Below, piece by piece: positions 25,916-39,228 of a stretch of 64,000 bases of DNA (the stretch's first letter is position 1; each line of letters starts with the position of its first letter). The position numbers were made by a program, and so were the translations under genes. Under the pieces are notes generated by a model. The model did not search any database, was not told the DNA's origin, and saw only the letters and a program-made list of their open reading frames with translations. The stretch spans positions 436,001 to 500,000 of the forward strand of contig JACVTC010000004.1 of the NCBI GenBank assembly GCA_016946835.1, in the 5' to 3' direction. The stretch is from Neocallimastix lanati (nom. inval.). Lineage: Eukaryota > Neocallimastigomycota > Neocallimastigomycetes > Neocallimastigales > Neocallimastigaceae.

Positions 25916-28900
25916 AAAAATTATAATATTTATAAAATAATATTAATTATTATCATAAATGTTATTATAAATATTATAATATTAATCATTAGATTATAAT
26001 GATAAATATTTAAAAATGGTTATAATGAAAAAAAAATAATAATAGAAAATAACAATGACTATAATTATATGTAAAATAAATACTAATTTCATAAAAAATT
26101 TTCAATATATATTAAGGTCAATAATTTATTAAAAAATTCTAAAGGTGTTTAAAGATGAATAATTATCTAAATATTCTTTATCTGCATCTTCTTAATATAT
26201 ATTATATATAATAATATATAACTATATAAAATAAGGTAGAACTTAAAACAAGGGTAAATTTATAATTTTAGTTTTTTTTTATAATATTTTTAATAAATAT
26301 AATAAAAAAATAAACCTTTATTAATAATCTAATCTATTATATATAGTTATTTTTTAATATATTCATATATTCATATGTAAATATTTTTTTTTTTTATAAT
26401 AAAAATGTTTTAAAAAAATATATATATATATATTTAGATCAGATATGTTGATAAACTAATTTTTATGTAGTACAAAAATTATTATAAATAATTATAATTA
26501 ATGTAACTTCAGATAGAATTACTTCAAAGAAAACTTAATTAAATACTACATATATCATTTATAGTAATATACATATATTACAATATATTAATATATTAAA
26601 AATATAAAATTTTTTTCCAAGAATTATTAATATATTTATAAATATATAAAAGCTTTTATTTTTTTCTAAAAATACTGTAAAAGATTCAATTTAGAAATTG
26701 GAATTTATAATGCTTTTAAGGAGAGGATTATTATATCTATTTTATTACTTGTTTATCCATTTATTTATTTAATTCCTTTACATTTTAATAAATAATTTAT
26801 GTATTTTAACTGCCATTTTTCTACTATTTATTCTTTTTTTTTTTTTTTTTTATTTTTAAATTATAATTTATTATTATTATTGTTATTAAATATAAATTTT
26901 ACTATCAAATATAAAAAATATATATTTAGAATAAAGTATCAGGCTTGTTACAAAATAATAGGTAATCATTGTCCTATGATAAGTAAATGATTAAAATATC
27001 AGTAAATAATAATAGTAATCAAATAATTATTAATTTTTACTTATAGTTAACTTAAAACTTTTATAAAATTTTGTATGTTCTTAATAATTTTTGCAAATGT
27101 TTATATTAAAGTGAATAGTTACTTATTAATTAGCGATTAAGTATATTATTCAAAAAAAAAATTAAATAATAACGAAAAATATTAAAATCCTTAATTTTTT
27201 TTATGCTAATTATAAAAATAATTGTATATTAAATTAATTATCAATTTTGAAAAATCCAAAATAAAGTCATTAGGTAGAAAATTAATGGATTGAAGAGAAA
27301 ATATATATATTATGATCTTATTGAATCATTATTTCTTAATTTTGCCAAAAAAAAAAAGATCATGAGTTTAAAAAAGATTAGGTGATTTTATATGTAATAT
27401 ATCTAATTTTAATTTAAAAATCATATTCATATATATTATTACTTAAAAATATTAAAATAATCATAATAATAAAAAAAAAAGATCTAATATGGAGAAAAAA
27501 AATTGGTATTATCTAATTAACTTTATATTACAATATATTTAATTCTTATATATTCTTTATTATTATTATTATTTTTACCATTTGTAATTATATTAAAACT
27601 TTTTAATTATTAATAATTAAAAAAGACGACTTAATATAAAATATTTAATATAAAAATAGTTTTAATTCAATAGATAAATATAGTAGTTTTATAATTCATT
27701 ATGGTCATTTTTATTTTTATTTTTATTTTTATTTTATATTTATTGTTATTTTAAAAATATTTATGATACATTCATTCTATTTTATTAATATATATGATAT
27801 TCATTAATTTAATAATATAATAAATAATAGCAATTAAATGGAAATAAATAATAATAAATAAAAATAATAAACAAAGATTAATAATAATAAATTATAGTAA
27901 ATAATAAATAATAATTAATAAATTAGTAAAGTATAATTAAAGACTTTGATATGAATTAGTAGATTAATATAATTTTAAGTTTGAATTTGAATCTATAATA
28001 GATGCATAATAATATATATAATATATTATTTTATAATTTGAATAATATAATAATAAATATTAAATGTATTAATATATATACATTTCTTTTATTATTTATT
28101 TTACAATACATTAATATTGATTATTTTAATCCTATTGAGTTCAAAATATATATCAATATTTAAATTCGATTAAATATTAATTTTTATATATATAATTTAT
28201 AACTTAATTTATAATATATTTAAAAGTATTTGTAGTATAATTTCTACATGGATTATATTTATTTATAAATTCACTATAAAATTTTATTTCAAATATAAAT
28301 ATTAATATTATAATTTTCATATTTATATATATATATAAATTATATTAAATATATTAAATATAGTAAATATAATCTATATTATATAGTATAATACTTTAAA
28401 TTTATATATATTAATATATTAATAAATAAATAATCATACATTATAGTTAATTATTTCTATATGATTATATACATAAATAATTCAAGTATCTATATTTATA
28501 TATATAAATATATCTATTATTTATTTAAAATATTATTTAATATATTAAGAGTATCACTTATCAATTGAAGAATAAACGTTTTATTTATAGAATAAATAAA
28601 TCTCTTTTAAATTTATAAAATTAGAGATTTAAACTCGTATTTTTATTTAAAATTAATAATAATAATAATATGAAATAATAATAATAATAATAATAATAAA
28701 ACATGGTTTTTATTAAGGATTAATAATAATAAAAATAATAATAATAAAAAAAAAAAAAACTTGGTTTTAATTTTAATGAAATTATATATATATATATATA
28801 TAAAGAATTCCGGACTTATATCATATAAATATTTTTAATTATTTTATAAATAGATTAAAATAGAAATATAAATATCAATTATTAAGTAAAATAAGAAATA

Positions 28901-29348
28901 ATAATTGTAGTATGATAATAGTAGTGATAAAAGTAATAATAATTTTAAAAAAATTTTTTTTTTCAACTTTTTATATTTAAAGATTTAAAATACTTTTATT
29001 GCTTTTAAACTTGAAATAAAAGAATTATAATAAATAAATAAATAAATAAATATATAATATATAATAAGAATTAAGGATAAAAGAATAAATTATAACTTTA
29101 ATTCAATATTATCAAATAATAATTTATTTAAAAATATATTTAAACCTGTAAATTAAATAATATAATTATATACTATTTTAAAATAGTAAATTTATATATA
29201 GTAATAATACTTTTTTTTATTATTTTATTTTTTCTCTCAAATACTTTATTAATTAATAAAAATGTAATAAGGATTAGAAAGCATATTATAAAAAAAACCT
29301 TATTTGTTATTTATCCATTTAAGTGTTTATATATATAAAAGTTTTTTT

Positions 29349-29702
29349 AATTACTAATAAATAGAAATTGTAATATTAATAATAATTAATTAGATTAAAT
29401 TTTTATTTTTATCATACATATCTATGGTCATTTGATATAACTACATAGAAATGTGAATTTTTAATTCTCTTATTAAATAATCGTAATAATCCAAATAATT
29501 CATTAAATATGAAGCAACCCTTTATAATTACTAATAAATAGTAATTGAAGTGGTAATACGAATAACAATTTATTATATTAAATTTTTATTTTTATCATAC
29601 ATATCTAAGGTCATTTGATTAAACTATATAAAAATGTGAATTTTTAATTCTCTTATTAAATAATCGTAATAATCCAAATAATTCATGAAAAATATAAAGT
29701 AA
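29349..29702. repeat. Two-copy tandem repeat, unit about 180 bp
   Basis: TTACTAATAAATAG at 29351 recurs at 29528. The stretch from ATGTGAATTTTTAATTCTC through TAATCGTAATAATCCAAATAATTCAT at about 29451 recurs nearly unchanged at about 29634. Small indels make the offset 177-183 bp. Confidence 0.88.
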
Positions 29703-29716
29703 CACTACTTCAACAT

Positions 29717-29801
29717 AATTCACATAATCATAATAATCCAAATAATCCTCAAAATAAGAAACAACTTTACTCCAACACAATTCACATAATCATAATAATC
29801 C
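29717..29801. repeat. Direct repeat AATTCACATAATCATAATAA, 62-bp spacing
   Basis: The same block, extended by TCC, occurs at 29717 and 29779 with related sequence between. It follows directly on the 180-bp tandem repeat and shares its CATAATAATCC motif. Confidence 0.8.
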
Positions 29802-30179
29802 ATAATACCAAATAACACTTGGAATAGTTGTACAATAGTCATAACTTATACATAATACAAATAATATAAAAATATAACTAATAATTACTAATTATTTATT
29901 AAAAATAATTGTAATAAAAATAATACAAATAACAGTTGTTATCAACTTAAAAAAAAAAAAAACTACTTTTTGTTTATTTGTTAAAAATGAATATTTCAAT
30001 ATTAAAAATTATTTCTTTTTTAAAAAATTTTTAATATATTTTAATTTAAAATTTATATATTATTAAAGTTTTAATTTATAAATATAGAATTAATTTAAAA
30101 ACTATATATTATTCAGTATATTATATATAATTATAATTTATAGAAATCTATAGAATATTAAATATAAATTTTTTATATC

Positions 30180-30920
30180 TGGATGGAAAAATATTTGAAA
30201 ATTAACCAAAAACCGGATGGTACATTTTGCAGTGTGGCTTTTTGATAATATAATTTAGTACAATAAAATTTTTTTCGTATAAAACAAATATAAATAAATT
30301 AAAAAAATTTTATAATTCTATATAATATTTATTATATTAAATAATAATAATAATAAATAATAATAAATAATAATAATAATAATAATAAGCAATAATAATA
30401 AATAATAATAATAATAAATAATAAATAGTAATAAATAATATAAATAAATAATAATAATTTTTATTTTTAAAGAATATATATATATCTAAATATTTATTTT
30501 ATATATATATTAAAGATTTATAACCCTTTTTAATTTTTAATTTTTATTAATTTATTTTAAATTTCTATAATTAAATATAAATGTTTTCATTAAATATATT
30601 ACAATTAATAACTATAATATTTTAATCATTAGTTTTAATAATATTTTTTTTTATTGTTTAAAGATCTTTAAAAATAAAATATTCTTCATATTAATATAAA
30701 TATTAAGAGCTTTATAAATCTTGAAAAAAGAATAAATTCCTTAAATATTCTTTAAAAATAAAATTATTAAAAAAAATTATTTTATATTATTCTTTTAGCA
30801 AAGAAGAAAAAAAAATTTTTTTTTAACCTTTTATATTTATTTGTTTACCTTTTTCATTAATTTAATTATATATAACATGCGCCACATTACATAAACGAAA
30901 TAATAGAGTAAAACTATTAT
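30180..30920 (+). repeat. Dispersed repeat copy A
   Basis: Diverged partner of 33670-34800 in the same orientation. Shared landmarks in the same order are TGTGGCTTTTTGAT (30233), AAATATAAATAAATTAAA, TTAAAAATAAAATATTCT followed by ATTAATATAAA (about 30670), and a CGCCA-containing stretch near 30880. No coding frame is seen. Confidence 0.65.
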
Positions 30921-32020
30921 ATAAAATAATAAATTAAATTGTTTATTAAAATCAAATATTTTGTATTTATTATATATGAAGATATAATTTTATTAAAAAT
31001 TATTTATTATAATTTATCTTAATTTAATAACTTTAAAAACTATAATAAATAGATATTGTATAGTGGAAAAATAAGTATATCTTTAATTTACAAATATGGT
31101 AATATTAAATATGAAAAATTTAAATTTATATTAGAGTTTTTTATGTTTAATAATTTAAACTTTATTTGTGGCAATTTGAAAATAAAAATATAAAACATAT
31201 ATCTTTAAATTAAAATAATGAAATAATCTTTTTCATCCAAGTTTTAATAATTAAAATTATAAATTTTTTTTATATTATTTTATTATTATTGAATAAAAAA
31301 AAATACTGTATATATTGGCCTTGTTTATTCTTTATTTTAAAAGATAAGAAATTTAAATAAATTTTTATATTGAATTTTATATCATATATATAATTAATAC
31401 ATTGCATATATATTAATTATATATATATTTTCTATAAAACAAATTAAAATAAAGATAATAAATAATTATATATATATTTATTATTAAAATATATGAAAAA
31501 TCCTAATATTTAAAAAAAATGAACTTTTTTATATACTTCATAGTTCATATTTAAATTATATAAACTTTTTTTTTATTAATATATATTAATATACTCTTAA
31601 AATATAGTAATATTTATACATAATTAATACTTTTTGTTTATTAATAACTTATATATAATATATTATAGAATTTTCATATTATAAAGTCTAAATGAAATAA
31701 AATTTTTTTATAATTATGTTTTTATTATAATTACAAAATATAAATATATAATAAATAAAATTAATAAATATAAATTATTAGATAAATTTAATGATTGTTA
31801 AATATAAATTAGTTTTAAAATATTAAATAAAATAATAAAAAAAAATTTTTATTGATACATATTATCATATGTTAATTATTTATATTTGATTAATTAAAAT
31901 AATTTTTTTTTAATATTTAATGTTTATTCCTATAAAATTTAAAAATTTAAATGAAAAAAAGAATAAAAAAAAGATGAATATATATATATTTTCCGTTGAT
32001 TGACTCATTTTTGGAAAAAA

Positions 32021-32100
32021 TTTTTTTCTTTAAGATAACATAAATATAAATATAATATGTTGGATATTATATTTATATTTATGTATAACAAAGAAAAAAA
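32021..32100. repeat. 80-bp hairpin with 21-bp perfect inner stem
   Basis: The inner arms 32038-32058 and 32064-32084 are perfectly complementary around the loop GTTGG. An outer 11-bp stem pairs 32021-32031 with 32090-32100 across a small internal loop. The size and shape resemble a MITE-like foldback or a small-RNA precursor; which one cannot be told from sequence alone. Confidence 0.8.
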
Positions 32101-33669
32101 ATTTTTTTCTTTTTTTTTTTTTTAGTTTTTCATTTTATCTTTATAACTCTAAAGATGAAAAGTTAAATATATTGATGTATATATTAATATATTGATTCTT
32201 ACAATATTAATAAATTACAATCAGTAATTATATAATAATAAATTAAATATTAAAATATATTATAATATACATAAATATATTTTATAAAATATATTAATAA
32301 TAAATATTGTAAAATAATATTAATACATATAATAATAAATTATAATAAATAATAAATATTTTATTATAATGTATTAGGATAAATTACTAATATATAATAA
32401 ATTAATTTTCATAAATGACAATTATATTTTTTATTCAATATTTAAAATCTATTTTATAATAGATATAAAATTTATAATTAATTTTATAAAACACTTTAAT
32501 ATATGTAGAGAAAGTGATGTAAAATATATATATATATATATAGATATGCAAATTAAAAATATTTTGTATTTTTTTATTATTTTTTTTTTTGAATTTAATT
32601 TATAAGTAAGATAGTTCAATTATTATTAAATAAAAGAAGTTTAATATATATAATAATAATAATTATAATAATTATTTTTTTCTTTAAAGGCTTTGTTTTT
32701 TATTTTATAATTTTTATAAGATTAAGCTTGAGTTTCATTAATATTTATTAATATTTGAACTATAAAAATAGATCAGGATTAATAATGAAAATAATTTATG
32801 TAATAATGGAATTTATAATAATATAAATTCATTATAAATTATAATTAATACATATCGAACATATAAACATTATTAATAATATTAAAATAAATAAATAATT
32901 AATAATAGAAGTGAGTATATTTAAGGATATGGATAATAATAAATAATTATGCTATTACAACAACTACTATCTGATAATAATTATTAAATATTGAATTTTA
33001 CAATGGGTTTATAGTAAGAATAGTTCTAAAATAATTAATATTATTAATGATATATTTTATTTATAATAATTAAATAATAATGATAGTAATAGTTTTTATA
33101 TGAATAATAATCTTAAAAATAATAAAATTATAAAAATTTTATTATAAAAATAATTATATAAATAATAATCATAAAAATCATAAAATTGTAAATTTAATTA
33201 TAAAAATAATCATAAAAATCATAAAAATCATTATATAAATCATTATAAAATTAATTATAAAAATAATAATCATAAAAATCATTAAAAAATTAATTTTAAA
33301 ATTAATATAAAATTAAATATAAAAATCATTAAAAAATTAATTATAAAAATAATTATTAAATTTTTTATCACATTAATTACTTTATAAAATTTACTGTAAA
33401 ATGATTGGCTTTTTTTATCAGTAATTAAGCTTTTGTAATAAAAATATAATTTAATCTAAGTAAATAACACATATAAGGAAAAATTGACAAAAAAATATAA
33501 AAACAATATATATAAAATGATTTTTACTCCGATATATTATTTAATATTATAAATTAATGTTGAAAACTTTATTTTTAAATATCCAGATTTGTATAATAAA
33601 TAACCTAATATATCATATATTAACTATTAATAATATATTATTTTTAAGATATATATTTAATATTATATA

Positions 33670-34800
33670 TAATTCGAATATGCTGCATTTCATAATGTGG
33701 CTTTTTGATGATGTAATATATACTATATACCCATAAATAAATTGTTCTTATAAAGAAATATAAATAAATTAAATTAGATAATAATAATAATTTTTATTTA
33801 TATATAATACTTCATTTTTTATATTTATTATAAAGATATATAAAAATTTTAATTTTAAATATAATATATATTTAAAATAATTTTTTTTTTTATTTTTAAT
33901 ACTATTTAAAGAATAATTTTTTTTTATATATTTTTAAGAAATTTTAAAGAATATTTATAATTTATTCGTTTTATAATTTTTAAGGTATATTTTTTAAATT
34001 TTTTAAATTTTTAATTTTTTTTTATATTTATTTTAAATTTCTATATAAATAATTGTTTTATTAAATATATTACTATTAAATAACTTTAATATTTAAATCA
34101 TCACTTTTAATAATGCTTAAAAATAAAATATTCTGTATATTAATATAAAAATTAAAGAATTTATTTTATTAAAGATTTATATTCCTTAAAAATTAGATAT
34201 TCATTAGAAAAATATTCATTATATAAATATAAATATTAAAAGTTTTATTTTTTATAAATCTTTATAAAAATAAAATAAAATATTCTTTAATAATGAAATA
34301 TTCATTAAATAAAATATATTCTTTCATAATAAAATATTCTTTAAAAATAAACATATTCTTTAAAAATAAAAATATTCTTTCATAATAAAAATATTCTTTA
34401 ACAAATAAAATATTCTTTAAAAATAAAATATTCTTTAAAAATAAAATATTCTTTCATAATAAAAATATTCTTTAAAAATAAAATATTCTTTAAAAATAAA
34501 ATATTCTTTAAAAATAAAATATTCTTTAAAAATAAAATATTCTTTAAAAATAAAATATTCTTTAAAAATAAAATATTCTTTAAAAATAAAATATTCTTTA
34601 AAAATAAAATATTCTTTAAAAATAAAAATATTTTTTAATAATGAAATATATTAAATAAATTAAATAAAAGTTAAAATATAGGAAAAAAATAAACATAAAA
34701 GTTTAAAATTTTTTTAAAAGCATTTTAATTATAATTTATATACAAATAAAACAATACGCCATAATATGAATAACAAAAAAATAAAGGATACCACAATTTA
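33670..34800 (+). repeat. Dispersed repeat copy B, expanded by an internal minisatellite
   Basis: Shares ordered landmarks with 30180-30920 (TGTGGCTTTTTGAT at 33696, AAATATAAATAAATTAAA near 33760, TTAAAAATAAAATATTCT near 34116, ACGCCATAATAT near 34755). It is longer because of the 18-bp tandem array between the last two landmarks. Confidence 0.65.
34276..34635 (+). repeat. 18-bp minisatellite ATATTCTTTAAAAATAAA
   Basis: About 17-18 tandem copies. The last eight or nine are almost identical; earlier ones include TTTCATAAT variants. The unit is already present singly in both dispersed repeat copies. Confidence 0.9.
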
Positions 34801-37456
34801 CGTAAAGCCTCATAGTCAAATTCAACACATTTCTTTTTTTTCGTTTTAATTATACTGAAAAAATTTTCAATAAAAATTTATATTTATGAATAATTCAATT
34901 TCAATATATTATATAATAAATTGTATAATATATTAAATAATATATTTACTATATAATACATATATATTAATAAAATTTAAAATAATATATGTTTTATACT
35001 GATTTGAAATTTTTTTAATAATACTTTTTTTTTTATTTTAAATATTTAAAAATAAATTTAAATAGTGGTGAAGTTTCAATTCGTTGGACTATATATATTT
35101 TTTATAATAAATATATATATTTTAAATACCATAATTTTTTTTTTTAGTTAATAATGTAGAATCTTTTAAAAAAAGTTTTTTTTTTTTAATTTTTTTGTTT
35201 TATTTATTATTACTATTATTATTATTATTATTATTATTCTAATTTAATTACAATAATTAAATAATCAAATTTTCTTTGTTTATTAGTTAACTATTTTTGT
35301 AGTCTTCACTGCAGTATAAAATTTTCTTGCTTTGTTATTTTATTATTTAAATATTCCTTTGATTCTATCTTTGTTTTTATTTATTAATTTTTTCTTTTTT
35401 ATTTGCTATTTATTTAATCCAAATTAAATTTTATAAATGAAAATTTAATTGATGTTTGTATAATATATTATATATTAATATTAATTATAAATTTTATAAT
35501 ATATAAATATATTGAAATAATATAATAATTAAATTATTTTTAATATATTAAATCAATATAGAAAAATACCAATTCAAATAAAAAATATTTAAATTATAAT
35601 ATTATTAGAATTATATATATAAAAATAGTTTGAAATTATATTTTAAACTAATATATAATAAATCTTATTAATATATAAGTAAATTATAAATAATTAAATT
35701 TTAAATAAATAGACATATAAATAAATATATATATATATAAATATATATATAAATATAAATAGATAAATTTATAAATTATAGGAAAAGCAAATAAAATTAA
35801 ATAGTAAGTTAATAATTAAATACTAATAATTAAAATGAACAAATAATTTAGTATAAATGAATAAATTAAAATATATATAGATTTTCATATAAATAAATTA
35901 TATTTATAAATGACTAATATATATTAAAATTATATATCTTTTTTTTTTTTTTAAAAAGAAAATAAAGGTTAAATATTACAATTTTCCTATACAAAGATTA
36001 AATAAATTTGTTTTGATGATGTATGGATGAAATAATTTCTTTTGTATTTAAAATATTAAAAAATCAAAAGTTTATGATGCTATTTCTATATATAAATTTT
36101 AATAATTAAAATTTTAAAATTTAAAACTTATAAAGATTATTAAGATTATTAGAGTTAAGAAATGAATGCTTAACTAATTAAAATTCAATATTATACCCCA
36201 TATATTGAAATATATAGAAATAAATTATATAATATAATATAAATATATTTTGAATAGTACTTATTAAAATATATATCCCAAAAAAAGTAGGTTTTTGTTT
36301 TTTAATTTATTAAATAATATAATCAAAAAAATACTCTATTTTTATTTATTTATTTATTACACTTATTAAAATATATTATAATATATTATCAAACTTTTAA
36401 TCTCTTATAATAATAGTATTATATAAAGAATTATATTTCAATAGATTGATAATTAATAAAATATAATTCATATATATATAATAAAAATATATAAAAAATA
36501 TAAATAATAAAAGGAACACAAAGAAGAAAATTTTATAGTAGCATAAAATAATTAAACTTTATAAAAAAAAAAAAAAAAAAAAAGATTCAAAAAATTTTAA
36601 ATAATTGAAAAAAAAATTATTATAATTATTGTAATTATTACAATTATAATTAATTGAATTATTATAATTATTAATATAAAATATCTATTAAATATCTTTT
36701 TTCTTTTTTTTTTTTATCATTAAAAATATATATATATTTTTCATTTTCCTTTTTTTTTTTTTTCTTTTTTTTGTTCTTTTTTTTCTTTTCTTTTTTCTTT
36801 TAATATTTTTAATATTCTCATTTATTCTTCTTATAAATATAGAACTTTAAAATCTTTTTTCAATTATTAATTTTTATTTATTTATCTTTTTTTATTTTTT
36901 TTCTGATGAACTATTAGTATAATATTTAAAAACTTTATTAATAAATATAATCAATTAATAAATATATATATTAAAAAGAACAATAAGATAATTAATATAT
37001 ACCTAATAAAATATTTATACAAAAAATATAATGTAAAACAAAAAACAAAAACAAACTCATTAAAATGTATTTAGTCAGTGTAATCAGAACATTTTTAAAT
37101 GCAATATTTAAATAATAATATATATATATATATATTTTTTTTTTCAAATTTATAATACTTTTGTAATAAAGAAAGATAGAAAAAAAAAAATACATAAAAA
37201 GCGAACTAATATATACACATATAAAAATTGTCAAATTACATTAAAATTTAATATTCTTATTTTCCTTTTTTTTTTATTTTCATTATTTTTTATAATTCTT
37301 TAAAGTATCATTTTTGAAAATAAAGGTAAAAATATGAAAATATTTATCAGCAATAAAGTATACCAATATCAATAATACAACAATAATTTTACTTACTTTT
37401 TATATTATTGATTATTTTCTTTTTTTATTTTTATTTTTATTTTTTTTATTATTAAG

Positions 37457-39193
37457 ATGTATTTAAATAAATTTGAAAATAATAGCAATAATAAGAATAT
37501 AAGTAATAATAATAATAATATCCCAGTATTTTGGGCTATTATTTCTACACAAAAATTAAGATTTATTTATATATCCCCTTCACTGAAAAATTTATTATAT
37601 AAAAAATGTGAAGACTTAAATTTTTTAATTGGTGCAAGTTTATACGATTATATATATCAAAATGACAAGCAAATCATATACAAAATACATTCATATATAA
37701 ATTCAGGAGAATTTATGGAAAAATCATTTAGGTAATAATTATTATTATTTATATAAAAAAATTAGTTATTTAGAAATTTTAACAACAAATTACTAATGTT
37801 AATTAATAATAATAATAATAATAATAATGATAATAACAATAATATAAAAAACAAACAAACAAACAAAAAAAATAAATAAAAATATACAAAAATTCAATTT
37901 AATATAATAAATTACTGTTATTGCAATCTTTAACATAACATTTTATATGTAATAAAAAGAATCGGAATTGCAAATTTCAATGAAATAGTTGAAAAATATA
38001 ATAAACTTCGTGATATATCAAAAGAGGAAATGTTAGAAGGAGTCAATTATATTAGTTGTGATTTATATTTAAATGTTATTAGTGAATTTAATATTCTAGC
38101 ATTTTTTTATCCATCATACCCAGGTAAATACAAATTTATTATTTTATTATTTTTTTTTTATTTTTTAATTTTTTTTTTATTCTAGTATTTCAATATGAAC
38201 TTTATAAATAATATAAACTATTATTTCAATATTGAACAAAATTGAAAAAAAAAAAAATTATACGTAAAAAATAATATAAATTAATTTAAAATAAACATAT
38301 AAAAATTATATATATAAATATATATAAAAAAATAATTTAAAATATATAATGGTATAAATTAATATATACTAATATTTCAATATTGAACAAAATTGAAAAA
38401 AAAAGAAATTATACATAAAAAATAATATAAATTAATTTAATATAAACATATAAAATTATATATATAAATATATATAGAAAAATAATTTAAAATATATAAT
38501 GGTATAAATTAAATTAATAATAAATAGTATAAATGACATATACATTAAAAATAAAATTATAATTTTTATATACTGTGAAAATTGAGGACATGTTTTTTTT
38601 TTTTTATTTTTACTTTTATTTATTTATTTATTTTTTGTTTTTGAATGTAAAATTAAAAATTGAAATTATATAATCAACTATAAATTTCATAATAGAATTA
38701 ATAAATTTTGAAAGATATGATTAAAATAATTTAATTAAATATAAAATGTAAAAAAAAAAAAAAAAAAAGTATATAAGACAATGAAATATCTATTAAATAA
38801 ACAAAAAATTTTTTAATATAATTCCATAAATTCCATATATTAGTGCATTTAGAAGAACCTTACAAATGGCAAGCAACTGAAATTGATGAATTATGGTTTA
38901 GAATAATTGAACAATTTAAAGTGAAAGAAAGTACTGAAAACTTAGAACCGTTTCAACAATTACCAAAATCTGATAATCTTCATACCAGAGCCTTTCAAAT
39001 TCTAGATACAAATAATATGAGTTTAATTTATTCAACACCTAAACAAAGAATGAGCAAATTATTAGGGCAAGAAACATCTATTGTAAGTAAAATAAAATAA
39101 AAAAAAAAAAATTAAACAAATAAAAAAATAAAATATTTAATAATAAGTACTTTTTTTTTTTAGATGGAAGGAGTTTATTTTTATTTTTTATTT

Positions 39194-39228
<35 letters not shown>

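Larger units (their letters stand above)
24032..37456. other. 13.4-kb AT-rich gene desert
   Basis: No reading frame has coding character; the few short ones are AT-codon noise. No tRNA or rRNA signature was found. Contents I can support are listed separately: hairpins at 24523 and 32021, tandem repeats near 29349 and 29717, a duplicated repeat family at about 30180 and about 33670, and an 18-bp minisatellite at about 34276. The last 700 bp (36700-37456) is T-rich and presumably contains the promoter of the downstream GATA gene. Confidence 0.75.

Noticed and set aside
26799-26990. Possible small protein in the gene desert
   Set aside because: AT-codon composition, no neighbouring exon, no recognisable motif.
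29349-29801. CRISPR-like array
   Set aside because: Only two or three irregular copies, no uniform spacers, and a eukaryotic genome.
36992-37234. Minus-strand 80-residue frame
   Set aside because: Composition is AT noise, and it sits in the probable promoter region of the GATA gene.
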